Positions 50,841 through 61,664 are shown, numbered from the stretch's first letter. The stretch is 64,000 nt of DNA from Paenibacillus sp. 1011MAR3C5 (GCF_003591485.1 NZ_QZCF01000004.1:372001-436000); one strand, 5' to 3'. Notes: a model not told the origin generated them from the letters alone. Program-made: numbers and translations.

Positions 50841-51725
50841 ATGACGAAAGAATACCGGGGCTGGCGCTGGTCGGCGCACATCATATTAGGATTATTCGCA
50901 CTGGCGTGCATCCTGCCGTTTGTGCTGCTGTTCACCTCCTCCGTAACCGATTCGAAGGTCATTGTGACGGAAGGCTATACGTTTTTTCCTTCCAGTTTCA
51001 GCTTTGCCGCTTATGATTATCTGTGGCAAAACTCGAAGATGATCTTTAATGCTTACGGCATTACGATTCTGACGACGGTGGTCGGTACGACGGCAAGCTT
51101 GCTGATGACCTCCATGCTTGCGTACCCGCTGTCCCGCAAGGATATGCCTGGCGGGATGGTGCTAGCCTTTATCGTATTTTTTACGCTGCTGTTTAATGGG
51201 GGACTTGTCCCTACTTATATGGTCTACACACAATTATTTGATATTAAAAATACGCTGCTTGCCCAGATCGTGCCATGGCTGCTGATGAACGGATTTAACG
51301 TGCTGCTCATGCGCGCGTTCTTCATGAACAGCGTTCCGAAGCCTGTTCTGGAGTCGGCGAGCATCGATGGTGCCGGCGAATTTACGATCTACTACAAGAT
51401 CGTGCTGCAGCTGTCGCTGCCGATTATGGCGACGATCGGGCTGTTCCAGGCGCTGGCTTACTGGAATGATTGGAACAACGGACTTGTATTTGTAACCGAC
51501 TCTGCACTGTTCAATCTGCAAAACGTGCTGAACCGGATTATGAGCGATATCGAGTTCCTGTCCAGCAATGCCAGCATGGGCTCGGGCAGCATTATCGCAC
51601 AGCTCCCTAGCGAGACATTCCGCATGGCGATTGCGGTTATCGGCATATTGCCGATCTTGATCGCGTATCCGTTTTTCCAAAAGTTTTTTGTCAAAGGTCT
51701 GACTATCGGCGCAGTTAAAGGCTAA
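50841..51725 (+). CDS. ABC transporter permease, LplC/YtcP type
   Basis: 294 residues; ATG 50841 is preceded by AGGGAGGGAG. Six helices; LFTSSVTDSKVIVTEGYTFFPSSFSFAAYDYLW in the first periplasm-facing loop and NGGLVPTYMVYTQLFDIKNTLLAQIVPWLLMNGFNVLLMRAFFMN are diagnostic of LplC/YtcP permeases. EAA loop: VLESASIDGAGEFTIYYKIVLQLSLP. The C-terminus FFVKGLTIGAVKG is the classical end. Forms the channel with the LplB-type partner 14 bp upstream. Confidence 0.93.
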   Translation: MTKEYRGWRWSAHIILGLFALACILPFVLLFTSSVTDSKVIVTEGYTFFPSSFSFAAYDYLWQNSKMIFNAYGITILTTVVGTTASLLMTSMLAYPLSRKDMPGGMVLAFIVFFTLLFNGGLVPTYMVYTQLFDIKNTLLAQIVPWLLMNGFNVLLMRAFFMNSVPKPVLESASIDGAGEFTIYYKIVLQLSLPIMATIGLFQALAYWNDWNNGLVFVTDSALFNLQNVLNRIMSDIEFLSSNASMGSGSIIAQLPSETFRMAIAVIGILPILIAYPFFQKFFVKGLTIGAVKG

Positions 51726-51740
51726 GGAGGAGAACACGAT

Positions 51741-54269
51741 ATGATCGGATTATGGCATGCGATTGTGGAGACGCCATCCATGAAGTTGAAGCTGCAGTTC
51801 AAGGTTTCGAAGAAAGCGGTCTATACGCTGGATATGGCGACGGAGCCACTCGCCATCCCTATACAGATTGATACACTGTCGGTCGAAGGCAATCGTCTGA
51901 CAGCCAAGGCGAAGGCGTTCTGGATGCCAGGGGAGGAAATCGAAGTTCGCCTGGCGTTCCAGGGGGATGTCTTCGAGGGGGATATCTATATCCCTGCCAT
52001 CGGCAAGCTGCCGCTTCAAGGCGCGAGAGGGCGCGGCCCGCATCTGTCGGAGTCGCTTATCGAGGAGGTTCTTCCTTATCGGAGGGAGTCGGTACGAGAA
52101 CGTTCCGACGAAGAGATCGAATCGGAGGTCGAAGCTCTTCTGGGACGCATGACGCTGGAGCAGAAGATCGGCCAGATGTTCCAGGTGCTGGCCTCGAACT
52201 TCTCGTTCGGCAATGCGGTTGTGACTGATCCGCCGGAGAAGCTTATTGCTGAGGGACGGGCAGGCTCCGTCCTGGGCGCCTTCGATGTCAGCCGCGTGTT
52301 CAAGCTGCAGAAGATCGCTGTGGAGCAGTCGCCGCACGGCATCCCGCTGCTGTTCAACGCGGACATTATTCACGGCTCGCAGACGGTATTCCCTGTTCCG
52401 CTGGCTTGGTCATGCAGCTGGGATATGGAAGCGATTAAGGAGGCATGCGCCATTGCGGCGAAGGAAGCCAGCGCGTCGGGAACAGTATACAATCACGGTC
52501 CGATGATTGATATCGGCCGCGATCCGCGTTGGGGCCGCGTTGTTGAAGGAGCAGGGGAAGACCCGTACCTGGGCGCGCTGATTGCAAAAGCGCAGGTCGA
52601 GGGCTTCCAGGGAGAATCGCTGTTCCATGCGGAGACGATTGTCGCTTGCCTGAAGCATTTTATCGGATACGGCGCTTCCGAAGGTGGTCGCGACTACAAT
52701 ACGGTGGACATATCCGAAGCTACGCTGCGGAACGTTTATTTGCCGCCGTTCCAAGCCGGACTTAAAGCGGGAGCCGCTTCGGTCATGAATGCCTTCAATA
52801 TTTATCAAGGTGTGCCGGTAGCAGCCAGCGAGGAGCTTCTGAAGCGGCTGCTCCGCGAGGAGCTGGGCTTCGACGGCGTGCTGATCTCGGATTACGGCGC
52901 CGTGGACGAGATCGTCCAGCACGGCTTTGCCGAGGATGAGCGAGAAGCGGCGAAGATGGCGGTCAATGCGACGATGGATATCGAGATGGCGACGCGCTCG
53001 TACGAGCATCTGGCTGAGCTGGTTCGCGAAGGCAGCGTGCAGGAGGAGACGATTGACGCAGCTGCCCGCCGCATACTGCGGCTAAAGTACAAGCTGGGAC
53101 TGATGGATGATCCGTTCCGCTACATCCGTCCGGAGAAGGAGCAGGAATACCACTTCCATGAGGATCATCTGAAGGCAAGCCGGGAGCTTGCGCAGAAGTC
53201 TATCGTCTTGCTTAAGAATGACGGTGTGCTGCCGCTGACCAATAACGGAGGCCAACTCGCACTGGTCGGTCCGTTCGCGGACAGCAAGGATCTGCTTGGT
53301 CCATGGCAATTTTCCCGCTACGGGCATGAGACCGTGTCGCTGTATGAAGGTCTTGTAGCCAGCGGAATCGGAGAGGATCAGCTGCTGTACGCGCAGGGCA
53401 GCGGCGTCAATGACCCGCTGGACGGCGGCATTGAGGAGGCGCTCCGTGTTGGCGCGCAAGCGGATGTAGTTGTGCTGGCGCTGGGCGAGAGCAGCGACAT
53501 GTCCGGGGAAGCGGCATCCCGTCTTAGCATTCAACTGCCGGAGGCGCAGCAGCGGCTGGCGGAAGCCGTCGTGGCGCTGGGCAAGCCAACGGTGCTGGTG
53601 CTGACGAACGGCCGGCCGCTTGTGCTTGATTGGTTCGATGCGAACGTCAGCGCCATCGTAGAGACATGGTTCCTGGGTTCGCAGGCAGGCCATGCCATTG
53701 CAGATGTCCTGACGGGCAATTACAACCCGACCGGCAAGCTGACCATGAGCTTCCCGGCGCATCAGGGACAGGTTCCGGTCTATTATAATCATTTCCTCAC
53801 GGGCCGCCCGCTGACGGAAGCGAACCGGAACAGCAAATATATATCAAAGTATCTGGATGGACCGAACGATCCGCTGTATCCGTTCGGACACGGTTTAAGC
53901 TACAGCCGGTTCGATTATTCCGAGCTGCGGATCGACCGCTCCGGGATTGCCGGGAGCGAGAAGCTTACTGCTGCGATTACAGTGACGAATAACGGCAATG
54001 TCGCCGGGGAAGAAACGGTACAGCTTTATATTCAGGACTGCCAGGGCAGTATTGTACGGCCAGTCAAGGAGCTGAAGGGCTTCCGCAAGCTTCAGCTTGC
54101 GCCAGGCGAAAGCGGAGAAGCTATATTCGAGATCGGGGAAGCGGATTTGGCGTTCTGGTCGCCGAGCAGGGGCTTTGCGGCGGAGCCGGGCCGGTTCAGC
54201 TTGTATATCGGAGGAAGCAGCCGGGATGTGAAAGCAGCAGAATTCATATGGACGGACAGCAAGCAATAG
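51741..54269 (+). CDS. glycoside hydrolase family 3 enzyme (BglX-like) with extra N-terminal domain
   Basis: 842 residues. An N-terminal segment of about 110 residues of beta-rich character ([19 protein letters not shown] ... [16 protein letters not shown]) precedes the GH3 catalytic domain ([69 protein letters not shown]). The nucleophile is Asp384 in [10 protein letters not shown]. The GH3 C-terminal domain ([37 protein letters not shown]) and a FnIII-like domain end it. Cytoplasmic, no signal peptide, so it acts on imported oligosaccharides, probably removing beta-linked glucose or xylose units. 15 bp after the permease gene. Confidence 0.92.
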   Translation: MIGLWHAIVETPSMKLKLQFKVSKKAVYTLDMATEPLAIPIQIDTLSVEGNRLTAKAKAFWMPGEEIEVRLAFQGDVFEGDIYIPAIGKLPLQGARGRGPHLSESLIEEVLPYRRESVRERSDEEIESEVEALLGRMTLEQKIGQMFQVLASNFSFGNAVVTDPPEKLIAEGRAGSVLGAFDVSRVFKLQKIAVEQSPHGIPLLFNADIIHGSQTVFPVPLAWSCSWDMEAIKEACAIAAKEASASGTVYNHGPMIDIGRDPRWGRVVEGAGEDPYLGALIAKAQVEGFQGESLFHAETIVACLKHFIGYGASEGGRDYNTVDISEATLRNVYLPPFQAGLKAGAASVMNAFNIYQGVPVAASEELLKRLLREELGFDGVLISDYGAVDEIVQHGFAEDEREAAKMAVNATMDIEMATRSYEHLAELVREGSVQEETIDAAARRILRLKYKLGLMDDPFRYIRPEKEQEYHFHEDHLKASRELAQKSIVLLKNDGVLPLTNNGGQLALVGPFADSKDLLGPWQFSRYGHETVSLYEGLVASGIGEDQLLYAQGSGVNDPLDGGIEEALRVGAQADVVVLALGESSDMSGEAASRLSIQLPEAQQRLAEAVVALGKPTVLVLTNGRPLVLDWFDANVSAIVETWFLGSQAGHAIADVLTGNYNPTGKLTMSFPAHQGQVPVYYNHFLTGRPLTEANRNSKYISKYLDGPNDPLYPFGHGLSYSRFDYSELRIDRSGIAGSEKLTAAITVTNNGNVAGEETVQLYIQDCQGSIVRPVKELKGFRKLQLAPGESGEAIFEIGEADLAFWSPSRGFAAEPGRFSLYIGGSSRDVKAAEFIWTDSKQ

Positions 54270-54306
54270 AGTGAGTAGATCAATCAATATGCGGGGAGGA
54301 ATTACG

Positions 54307-56583
54307 ATGGGGAACAATCGGGACATTCAGGCACTGATCAAAGAGATGACGTTGGAGGAGAAAGCTGGGCTTTGCTCTGGTCTGGACACTTGGCATACGA
54401 AAGGGATTGAGAGGCTCGGCATTCCGTCTGTCATGGTGACGGATGGACCGCACGGCCTTCGCAAACAACGGGCGTCGGCCGACCATTTGGGCTTGTTCGA
54501 CAGCGTGCCTGCGACATGCTTTCCGTCTGCAGTCGGTGTAGCCAGCTCGTGGAACCGGAAATTGATTGAACAGATGGGACAGGCGCTTGGTGTAGAATGC
54601 CAAGCGGAGAATGTGGCTGTCCTGCTTGGCCCGGGTGCGAACATTAAGCGCTCTCCTCTCTGCGGACGCAACTTCGAATATTTCTCCGAGGACCCGTATC
54701 TCTCTTCGGAGATGGCGGCTTACCACATCAAGGGCGTGCAGAGCGAAGGCGTTGGCACTTCGCTTAAGCATTTTGCCGCGAACAATCAGGAGCATCGCCG
54801 GATGACCTCAGACTCCATCGTGGATGAGCGGACGCTGCGGGAAATTTATTTGGCCAGCTTCGAAGGCGCGGTCAAGCAGTCCCAGCCGTGGACGGTCATG
54901 TGCTCGTACAACAAGGTGAACGGCGAGTTCGCCGCGGAGAATGAGACGCTTCTGACAGCTATTCTGAAGGAAGAGTGGGGCCATGAAGGCTTCGTTGTCT
55001 CCGATTGGGGCGCCGTGAACGACCGGGTGAAGGGACTGGCTGCCGGCATGGAGCTGGAGATGCCGTCCAGCCATGGTGAAGGAGACCGCGCCATTATTGA
55101 AGCGGTCAAGAACGGCACGCTGCCGGTGGAGAAACTGGATCATGCCGTAGAGCGGCTGCTCTATGTAATCTTCAAGTCTGTCGACGGTCGGAAATCCGAA
55201 ACGGTATTCGACCCTGCCGTTCATCATCAACTGGCCCGCGAGGTGGCTCGCGAAAGCATGGTGCTGCTGAAAAACGAAGAGGGTATCTTGCCGCTCAACC
55301 GGACCGGAACGCTGGCGGTCATCGGCGCGCTGGCGAAGGAGCCGCGCTATCAGGGCAGCGGCAGCTCCCAGATCAATCCGACACGTCTAGAGGATATTAG
55401 CGAAGAGCTGGCCCGCTCCGCAGGCGATGGCGTGAAGCTAACGTATGCTCAGGGCTACGAGCTGAATCAGGACGATTCCTCCGAGCAGCTGACAAAGGAA
55501 GCGCTGGAGCACGCTTCACAGGCGGATGTAGCCGTCTTGTTCGCAGGACTGCCGAAGCGATATGAATCGGAAGGGTTCGACCGCAAGCACCTGCGCATGC
55601 CGGCCAATCAAGTGGCACTGATCGAGGCTGTAGCAGCTGTCCAGCCGAATCTCATTGTCGTGCTGAGCAACGGTTCTCCGGTAGAGATGCCTTGGCTTGG
55701 CAGCGCCAAAGCCGTGCTTGAGGCGTATCTGGGAGGCCAGGCGCTCGGCGGAGCTATCGCCGATCTGCTGTTCGGCGATGCCAATCCGTCCGGCAAGCTG
55801 GCGGAGACTTTCCCCGTGCGGCTGAGCGACAATCCTTCTTATTTATTTTACCCGGGCGAGGGAGACAAGGTGGAATACAGGGAAGGGATTTTCGTCGGCT
55901 ACCGTTATTATGATAAAAAAGACATTGAAACGTTGTTCCCGTTCGGACACGGGCTTAGCTATACGACTTTCGAATATACCGATCTTGCAATCGATAAGCG
56001 TCAGCTGACTGACGCAGAGAAGTTGACCGTGACGGTCAAAGTACGCAATACCGGCTCTGTGGCGGGCAAGGAAATTGTGCAGCTGTATGTACGCGACATC
56101 GAAACCGAAGTGATCCGTCCCGACAAGGAGCTGAAGGGCTTCGACAAGGTAGAGCTGGCACCGGGAGAAACGAAGACGGTCACGTTTGAGCTGGATAAAC
56201 GGAGCTTCGCCTTCTATGATGCGGATGCTGGCGACTGGCGGGTCGAGACCGGAGAATTTGATATTCTGATCGGCCAGTCGTCGCGGAATATCGTGCTGTC
56301 GGAGCGAGTGACCGTTCACTCCACAACGCCACAGCCGCTGGTCTATCATCGCAATTCCACAGTGTCGGATTTGATGAAGTCGGAGAAGGGCCAGGCTTTT
56401 GTCCAGCAGTTCATGAGCATACTTCCGTTCGCCGGTGCAGTCGGGGAAGAGCACAAGGAGATGCTGCGGGCGTTTATGGCGCATATGCCGCTTCGCGGAC
56501 TGATCTCCTTCAGCGGCGGCAAGTTTACGGAAGAGAAGCTGGCGGAAGTAATCAAGGGGTTGAATGCCGCTGAGAGCAACTGA
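54307..56583 (+). CDS. glycoside hydrolase family 3 beta-glucosidase (second)
   Basis: 758 residues from ATG 54307, about 7 nt after GGGGAGGA; the open frame from 54271 crosses it. GH3 catalytic domain: [41 protein letters not shown], then [36 protein letters not shown], and nucleophile Asp233 in [10 protein letters not shown]. This is the thermostable beta-glucosidase B-like subgroup, distinct from the upstream GH3. A FnIII-like domain ([23 protein letters not shown]) and a C-terminal helical extra of about 75 residues follow. Cytoplasmic. Probably splits another beta-linkage of the same imported glycan. Confidence 0.92.
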   Translation: MGNNRDIQALIKEMTLEEKAGLCSGLDTWHTKGIERLGIPSVMVTDGPHGLRKQRASADHLGLFDSVPATCFPSAVGVASSWNRKLIEQMGQALGVECQAENVAVLLGPGANIKRSPLCGRNFEYFSEDPYLSSEMAAYHIKGVQSEGVGTSLKHFAANNQEHRRMTSDSIVDERTLREIYLASFEGAVKQSQPWTVMCSYNKVNGEFAAENETLLTAILKEEWGHEGFVVSDWGAVNDRVKGLAAGMELEMPSSHGEGDRAIIEAVKNGTLPVEKLDHAVERLLYVIFKSVDGRKSETVFDPAVHHQLAREVARESMVLLKNEEGILPLNRTGTLAVIGALAKEPRYQGSGSSQINPTRLEDISEELARSAGDGVKLTYAQGYELNQDDSSEQLTKEALEHASQADVAVLFAGLPKRYESEGFDRKHLRMPANQVALIEAVAAVQPNLIVVLSNGSPVEMPWLGSAKAVLEAYLGGQALGGAIADLLFGDANPSGKLAETFPVRLSDNPSYLFYPGEGDKVEYREGIFVGYRYYDKKDIETLFPFGHGLSYTTFEYTDLAIDKRQLTDAEKLTVTVKVRNTGSVAGKEIVQLYVRDIETEVIRPDKELKGFDKVELAPGETKTVTFELDKRSFAFYDADAGDWRVETGEFDILIGQSSRNIVLSERVTVHSTTPQPLVYHRNSTVSDLMKSEKGQAFVQQFMSILPFAGAVGEEHKEMLRAFMAHMPLRGLISFSGGKFTEEKLAEVIKGLNAAESN

Positions 56584-56611
56584 CATCAACTGGGGATAGG
56601 AGGCTGGACAG

Positions 56612-58576
56612 ATGAATAAATCATTTTTTCCTTTGTACCCGCAGCCCCGCAAGCTGGAGCTGCGGGAAGGGAGCGGTTCCTTCTCGGCTGACTTCGCACT
56701 AGAGAACTTGAGCGAAGAGGCGAAGCGAGCAGCGTCCGTTGTGCGCGTGAAGGAGAGGCTTGAAGCTGCTGCAGCTCAATGGCTGGGTAGCGGACGCGGT
56801 GTCGATCGGGCGGAGCCGCTCGGCTTTAGGCCCGCGACAGCTTTGCGTATTAAATTTCGTCCGGAACTATATGCTCAAGGTTACACTGTGGAGTGGAACG
56901 GAGTACGGTTAGAGGTTGGCTTTAGCGACCCGGAAGGTTTGCATTATGCAATCGTTACATTGGAGCAGCTGATCGCCCGTCAAGGGCTCGCGTGCGCGTG
57001 CTTCCGCATCGAGGACGAGCCGGACTTCCCGGTCAGGGGCCTCATGCTGGACATCGGACGGAACAAGATTCCGAAGATGGAGACGCTGTTCGCCTTGATC
57101 GACCGGATGTCCGAGCTGAAAATGAACCATTTGCAGCTCTACATGGAAGGTTTCTGCTTTAACTACGAGACGTTCCGGGATTCCTTCCCGGAGGCAACGC
57201 CGCTTAGCGGAGCGGAGTTCCGCCAGTTGGATGCCTATGCGAAAGAGCGGTTCATCGACCTGGTGCCGAATCAGAATTGCCTTGGCCACATGGGGCCTTG
57301 GCTGGCGAAGCCGGAGTTCGCCGACCTGGCGGAGCATCCAGGCGGACAGGAGACGCCGGTCTCCATCAAGCTTCCGCCGGTTACGCTCAATCCGCTTGAC
57401 AGCCGGTCGATCGATCTGGTGCGTACAATGTTCGATGAGCTGCTGCCGCATTTTACATCGGAATACGTCAATGTGAATATGGATGAGCCTTTCGGCCTTG
57501 GCAAAGGGCAAAGCAAGGAGCGTGCCCAAGAGGTCGGAGTGGGCAAGGTGTATATGGATTATGCGGAGCAGGTATTCGAGATTATTCACAGCCATGGCAA
57601 ACGCACGCTGATGTGGGGCGATATTCTGACCAAGCATGAGGACATTATTCCGCTGCTTCCGAAGGATGTAATCGTGCTGGACTGGAATTACGAGAGCCAC
57701 ACCTCGTTCGAGGCGAACGGCAAGCTGCTGCAGCGCCACGGCGTGCCTTATTATGTCTGTCCGGGCACCAGCACATGGTCTGCCATTACGGGACGGACGG
57801 ACAATATGCTGGACAATATTGCCGATGCCGCCCGCAGCGGCAAGGCTTACGGCGCAGCCGGCATGATCATGACGGATTGGGGCGATTCCGGCCATTGGCA
57901 GCCGCTCGTTATGAGCTACCCGGCTTATGCGTATGCTGCCGCCGCAAGCTGGCAGGCTGAAGCCAATCTGGAGCAGCATGAGCTGATGGAGCGGTATGTG
58001 GCGGATTGCATGCTGCAGGATGACTCGGGGCATGCGGGCAAGCTGCTGCTGGAGCTGGGACGCTACAGCCATCTGGAGAACAGCACGCTGGAGAATATGA
58101 CCTACACGAACTATCTTCTGAACCGCGGGCTGTCGACGAAGGAGAAACTGCTGTCGGAGACGGATATGATCATTAAGCTGCTCGTGGAGATTGGCGGGCG
58201 AGGCATCCCGTTCCAGCTGGACTACCGCTATGACGATATGCTGGCATGGCTGAGGGAGCAGAAGGAGACGCTCGGCGAGCTGCGGCTGAAGCTGGATGAT
58301 GCGAAGATCGTATCGGAAGAGCTTGCGCATGCGATTTCTTTGATCGAGCATGGCTCCGGCCTGCACCGCTACATCTTCGGCTTGGAGCTGCCGGATGCCG
58401 CAGCGGAGATCGCATGGCTGCGCAAGCTGCATAACGAGCTTGCTTCCATCCTTGCAGAGTTCGACCGTCTATGGTTGATTCGCAACCGGAGAGGAGGTCT
58501 TGAAGCCAGCACCCGCAATCTCCATAGGCTGCTGAAGCAGTATGAGGAGCGGCTTGCGGAGCTGGAGAGTGTGTAG
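56612..58576 (+). CDS. glycoside hydrolase family 20 beta-N-acetylhexosaminidase-like enzyme
   Basis: 654 residues. N-terminal GH20b-like domain (residues about 1-125; LYPQPRKLELREGSG, VEWNGVRLEVGFSDPEGLHYAIVTLEQLI), then a TIM barrel (FPVRGLMLDIGRNKIPKMETLFALIDRMSELKMNHLQLYMEGF). The catalytic Asp-Glu pair is Asp291-Glu292 in VNMDEPFGLGKG. The C-terminal 200 residues are helical. Members release N-acetylhexosamine or related sugars from glycans. No signal peptide, so cytoplasmic. With two GH3 enzymes, the operon may handle a mixed glycan or chitooligosaccharide; the sugar is not proven. A degraded GH20-like snippet lies at about 61975-62025. Confidence 0.85.
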   Translation: MNKSFFPLYPQPRKLELREGSGSFSADFALENLSEEAKRAASVVRVKERLEAAAAQWLGSGRGVDRAEPLGFRPATALRIKFRPELYAQGYTVEWNGVRLEVGFSDPEGLHYAIVTLEQLIARQGLACACFRIEDEPDFPVRGLMLDIGRNKIPKMETLFALIDRMSELKMNHLQLYMEGFCFNYETFRDSFPEATPLSGAEFRQLDAYAKERFIDLVPNQNCLGHMGPWLAKPEFADLAEHPGGQETPVSIKLPPVTLNPLDSRSIDLVRTMFDELLPHFTSEYVNVNMDEPFGLGKGQSKERAQEVGVGKVYMDYAEQVFEIIHSHGKRTLMWGDILTKHEDIIPLLPKDVIVLDWNYESHTSFEANGKLLQRHGVPYYVCPGTSTWSAITGRTDNMLDNIADAARSGKAYGAAGMIMTDWGDSGHWQPLVMSYPAYAYAAAASWQAEANLEQHELMERYVADCMLQDDSGHAGKLLLELGRYSHLENSTLENMTYTNYLLNRGLSTKEKLLSETDMIIKLLVEIGGRGIPFQLDYRYDDMLAWLREQKETLGELRLKLDDAKIVSEELAHAISLIEHGSGLHRYIFGLELPDAAAEIAWLRKLHNELASILAEFDRLWLIRNRRGGLEASTRNLHRLLKQYEERLAELESV

Positions 58577-58621
58577 CGAAATAAAAGATAACGATTTGAC
58601 ACAACTCCAATTGAGCAGATT

Positions 58622-58645
58622 AAGGCTCTTTTAACGAGAGCCTTT
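58622..58645 (+). terminator. weak terminator of the glycan operon
   Basis: Perfect 8-bp stem AAGGCTCT / AGAGCCTT with a 7-nt loop and a short T-run, 45 bp after the GH20 stop. Confidence 0.6.
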
Positions 58646-58869
58646 GTGCTGGCTTTGATACTATAGACTTAGCTTTTTTGTCTGAAATCGGGCAATGCGC
58701 GCTGTGTCTTCTTTGTTTTGTTAGCCAGCGGGTGAGTTGTAGTAATCTGAGACGGTTCAGACAGAACTCCATTTACAAATTCTCGCATAGAACATCGTCG
58801 GCGATGTGACGAAAGACCTTAATGATGTGCAGTTTCGCATGAAAAAATGGAAATAATTAGATATATTAT

Positions 58870-59720
58870 ACATGTATAGTATACCCAAAACATTTGATAT
58901 CCTTTATTCCTTTTTCCTCCAGCAACCTCCACCCTCATTTTCGCATCAAATCGGGAAGAGGTAGACTTGGCGAGCGTAAACATGACGCTATTGTAAGAAA
59001 GCGTATGTCCCTGCCCAAGTTTACAATATTAACGAATGGTGAATATATGGTTCAGATCGACAGATGGATCAAGCTTGATGTAGGCTGACCCTACCATTTT
59101 AGGCTGAACTGCGAATTTGCGATTGTGCTTTTGTAGGAGACCTGGTAGCGCTGCATTAGCCTCCTCCATCGTGTTGATTCCGAGCAGCCGAAGTTAAATA
59201 ACTAGACGGTCCTGGAGCTCCACACGGCCCTAGGCCTGCGGCGTCGTCAATAGCAGCATGCAACCATGCAACCACAGGCGGGAGCGCGATCCTCTAGCCA
59301 GGCATAGGGCGTAGCGTCGATCTGCCATAGCAGCCTGCTTGCGGTTTGCGTTTGCGTGGCTTGGCTTGCTTAATCCCCTCAGCCAGGAGGACATGTCTGA
59401 TATTAGAAGCGCTTAATTTCAGTGACTCATGTTCCTCAAGAAGTTCTGCAAAATGACAGTTATTGCTCCGTCATATTTTTCTTTATAGAGGGATACTGCC
59501 TTTCCTTCACTTCATTTGGTAATGCGTGCTGGGGCTTCCTTCCTCGATTCATGTGTATGAGTCCCTTCGTACCTTCTCCTAATTGATATTTCTTCTTTAG
59601 TCGGATAACTTGTCTTTCTGTCAGGTTAAGCGCCGCTGCTCCTTCTCGATTTGTGATCTGCTTGCTGAGTAACTTTTCCACTACAAGTACCTTCTTTAGT
59701 TCTGCTTTCGTCAATTTCAA
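58870..59720 (-). pseudogene. degenerate ISNCY-type transposase (IS remnant)
   Basis: The 5' end (59720 leftwards) encodes the HTH N-terminus of an ISNCY-like transposase: ELKKVLVVEKLLSKQITNREGAAALNLTERQVIRLKKKYQ and the RGRKPQHA block. After a frameshift the leftward reading picks up HFAELLEEHE, LKLSASNIRHVLLAEGIKQ, then IDATPYAWLEDRAP, a large internal deletion, NTMEEANAALPGL, HNRKFAVQP, and finally TLAKSTSS-RFDAKMRVEV near 58950. Several frame changes, stops and the missing catalytic centre show it is dead. Recognition of the family is from memory of related Paenibacillus transposases. IS ends were not found with certainty. Confidence 0.75.
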
Positions 59721-59856
59721 TGTTCCTGTTCCATAGTGACATTATCTCAGAACAATAAAATCCACTTTTTGTTGATATTGAACTTAAAGGAATAATTTGT
59801 TACCATGAGTTGTGAAAGCACTAAGAGTTGCATGTTCTTTTAATGGGAGGGGTTGT

Positions 59857-60222
59857 ATGAAGTTTACTCGACTTTTTTTTATTTTGTGTGTAATTTTGAT
59901 TGTGGGGTGTCAAGAAAAAGTGGACACAAATAGTTATACCTTTCAAGTCGAAACTAAAAATATCAAGGTCGTATTAGGAAATGGAAATAAACTAAATATT
60001 AATGATGAGGAAACTGTTAGTATGATCTTAAAGAATATAAACGGAAGTACTTACAAACCGCTATCGTTTCCGGAGCAGGTAGGGGGATTTACACTTTATT
60101 TTGATGATGGATGGGAATATAGCTCACAGGGATATATTGAAAAGGATCATAAAAAATATAAAGCAGATGATAAAAAAACAGTTGAACTTATCAATAACTA
60201 TGTAAATACCCTTCATAATTAA
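59857..60222 (+). CDS. small AT-rich lipoprotein, unknown function
   Basis: 121 residues from ATG 59857, preceded by GGGAGGGG. Lipoprotein leader FTRLFFILCVILIVGC (lipobox IVGC). The mature part is short, charged and strand-rich (YTFQVETKNIKVVLGNGNKLNINDEETVSMILKNI). No recognised domain. Codons are much more AT-rich than the operon to the left, as in the next gene, fitting recent acquisition. A perfect hairpin separates it from the convergent C39-like gene. Confidence 0.7.
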   Translation: MKFTRLFFILCVILIVGCQEKVDTNSYTFQVETKNIKVVLGNGNKLNINDEETVSMILKNINGSTYKPLSFPEQVGGFTLYFDDGWEYSSQGYIEKDHKKYKADDKKTVELINNYVNTLHN

Positions 60223-60260
60223 AACAGAGAGAAGTGTGATTTCACACTTCTCTCTGTTTT
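60221..60260. terminator. perfect bidirectional terminator
   Basis: Perfect stem AAAACAGAGAGAAGTGTGA / TCACACTTCTCTCTGTTTT with a minimal loop. Flanking A and T runs allow use from both the lipoprotein and the C39-like gene. Confidence 0.92.
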
Positions 60261-60268
60261 AATTACTT

Positions 60269-61417
60269 TTATATTGCCGAGCCGGGAACAACAGTTACCG
60301 TTTCGTTCCATGATAGATTAGATATATAAAGATACACAGATTTAGGTGTTGTATTCCAAGTATCTCGTACAATAACGTACCTATGCCATTGAAAGAGGGT
60401 GCTGGTCTGTTGATATTCTTCATATCCAACGCCTGTCATGTCGTGATTTCCGTAAGTAGCATCGCCAGTTGTATTTATTATAGTAGGTCTATTGTTAGTA
60501 ATTTGACTTCTATGTGTAGCGAAGCTTGGCGAAGTTCTTGTAACTGTTACATTCCAACCGCGATCATTCCAAAATTTTTTCATTCCAGTAACTCGGTCAT
60601 TCCAATCGGTTGTACCACCACTACTTACGTTAGTATTCATGTACGATGAGCCTGCCAATACATCTATCAAAGTTGATGATGATGTTGTGCTTTGTAAAAG
60701 TGAAGTGTATCCATGAGAATATCTGTAATACCAAATGATATTTGCAAATGAGGTAGGACTACAACCAGCCCTCCATTGAAAATCGGGAACATCTGAAAGT
60801 ATTTTTGAGCTGTAACTATGAATTGAAGCAGGAACAATCGAGGAGGTTGTAGATAAGGAAAATAAGGAATCTGTATTTGATGTTAAAGCTTGTTCACCTA
60901 CTTTTACAGAGTTTAACGACTTGCTTATTTTCAAATCACGTTTAGAAATTTCTAATCCCTGACGAATGTCATAGTAACCGTTTGAAGCTAATTTCAGATA
61001 GTATTGGAGTGGTCCAAGATATATGGCACTATCATTACTATCTTTTTGGGTATAAGGTCCAGTCCCTTCACGCGCAGATTCAATAACCAAGGGATCAATT
61101 GCTCTCACAATTAGATACCCAGCATCTCCATTGGCGTTTCTTACATCAAAATAGAATGAGGTAACCTCGTTGTCGAAATTGAATAAAGGAAACCGATAAG
61201 TTACAGAAGCTGAGGACCATGGTTTATAATCACCATGTGTTTTTACAATCTCCACGTATTCATTTGCTGTATCCCATGCAGATTGGAGTAAACGACCATA
61301 TTCTGACTTATTAAGTTCGGTAGTTTTTGTGTCTGAACTAGCAAGGGTGGAGAACGGGGTGACGAGTAACAAAACAAATGTCAACAGCAGAGCAAAATAC
61401 ATCTTTGATTTGAACAT
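60269..61417 (-). CDS. secreted C39-like (papain-fold) cysteine peptidase
   Basis: 382 residues; ATG 61417 follows AAAGGAG. A signal peptide ends near PFSTLASS. An N-terminal pro-like region of about 190 residues (LQSAWDTANEYVEIV to GDAGYLIVRAIDPLV) precedes a peptidase_C39_2-like domain: QWRAGCSPTSFANIIWYY with Cys219 as nucleophile, His in GNHDMTGVGYEE, and Asn/Asp in RDTWNTTPKSVYLYI. It lacks the ABC exporter domain of true C39 bacteriocin peptidases and has no leader-peptide partner nearby. Probably an extracellular peptidase. AT-rich codons; neighbouring IS wreckage suggests transfer. A sigma-A promoter (61455-61482) lies upstream. Confidence 0.78.
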   Translation of the reverse strand: MFKSKMYFALLLTFVLLLVTPFSTLASSDTKTTELNKSEYGRLLQSAWDTANEYVEIVKTHGDYKPWSSASVTYRFPLFNFDNEVTSFYFDVRNANGDAGYLIVRAIDPLVIESAREGTGPYTQKDSNDSAIYLGPLQYYLKLASNGYYDIRQGLEISKRDLKISKSLNSVKVGEQALTSNTDSLFSLSTTSSIVPASIHSYSSKILSDVPDFQWRAGCSPTSFANIIWYYRYSHGYTSLLQSTTSSSTLIDVLAGSSYMNTNVSSGGTTDWNDRVTGMKKFWNDRGWNVTVTRTSPSFATHRSQITNNRPTIINTTGDATYGNHDMTGVGYEEYQQTSTLFQWHRYVIVRDTWNTTPKSVYLYISNLSWNETVTVVPGSAI

Positions 61418-61454
61418 GCAAACACTCCTTTAATAGATTTTGAATTCATTCCCA

Positions 61455-61482
61455 ATTCTACCATATTATCTATTAAATTCAA
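61455..61482 (-). promoter_or_regulatory. sigma-A promoter of the C39-like gene
   Basis: Minus-strand TTGAAT (complement 61477-61482), 16-bp spacer and TAGAAT (complement 61455-61460), 38 bp before the start codon. Confidence 0.6.
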
Positions 61483-61664
61483 GTAAGATCACTGATGCGC
61501 ATTGGTTTTTCGGAATCTTTATACTTTCCAATTAAAATTACTCACTAGTGTTGCATAAACCCGTGGCAACCAAATTGAATAAATTTTCAGAAAATGTTCG
61601 AGATGATAATGAAAAAGGTCAGACAGCCCTTAAAGGTTGCCCTCCCATTTGGTTGAATTATGTA

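Noticed and set aside
56909-58432. 507-codon leftward ORF
   Set aside because: Antisense shadow of the GH20 gene in GC-rich sequence; His/Gln/Arg-rich translation without domains.
58894-59088. 64-codon rightward ORF
   Set aside because: Lies antisense to the C-terminal remains of the broken transposase.
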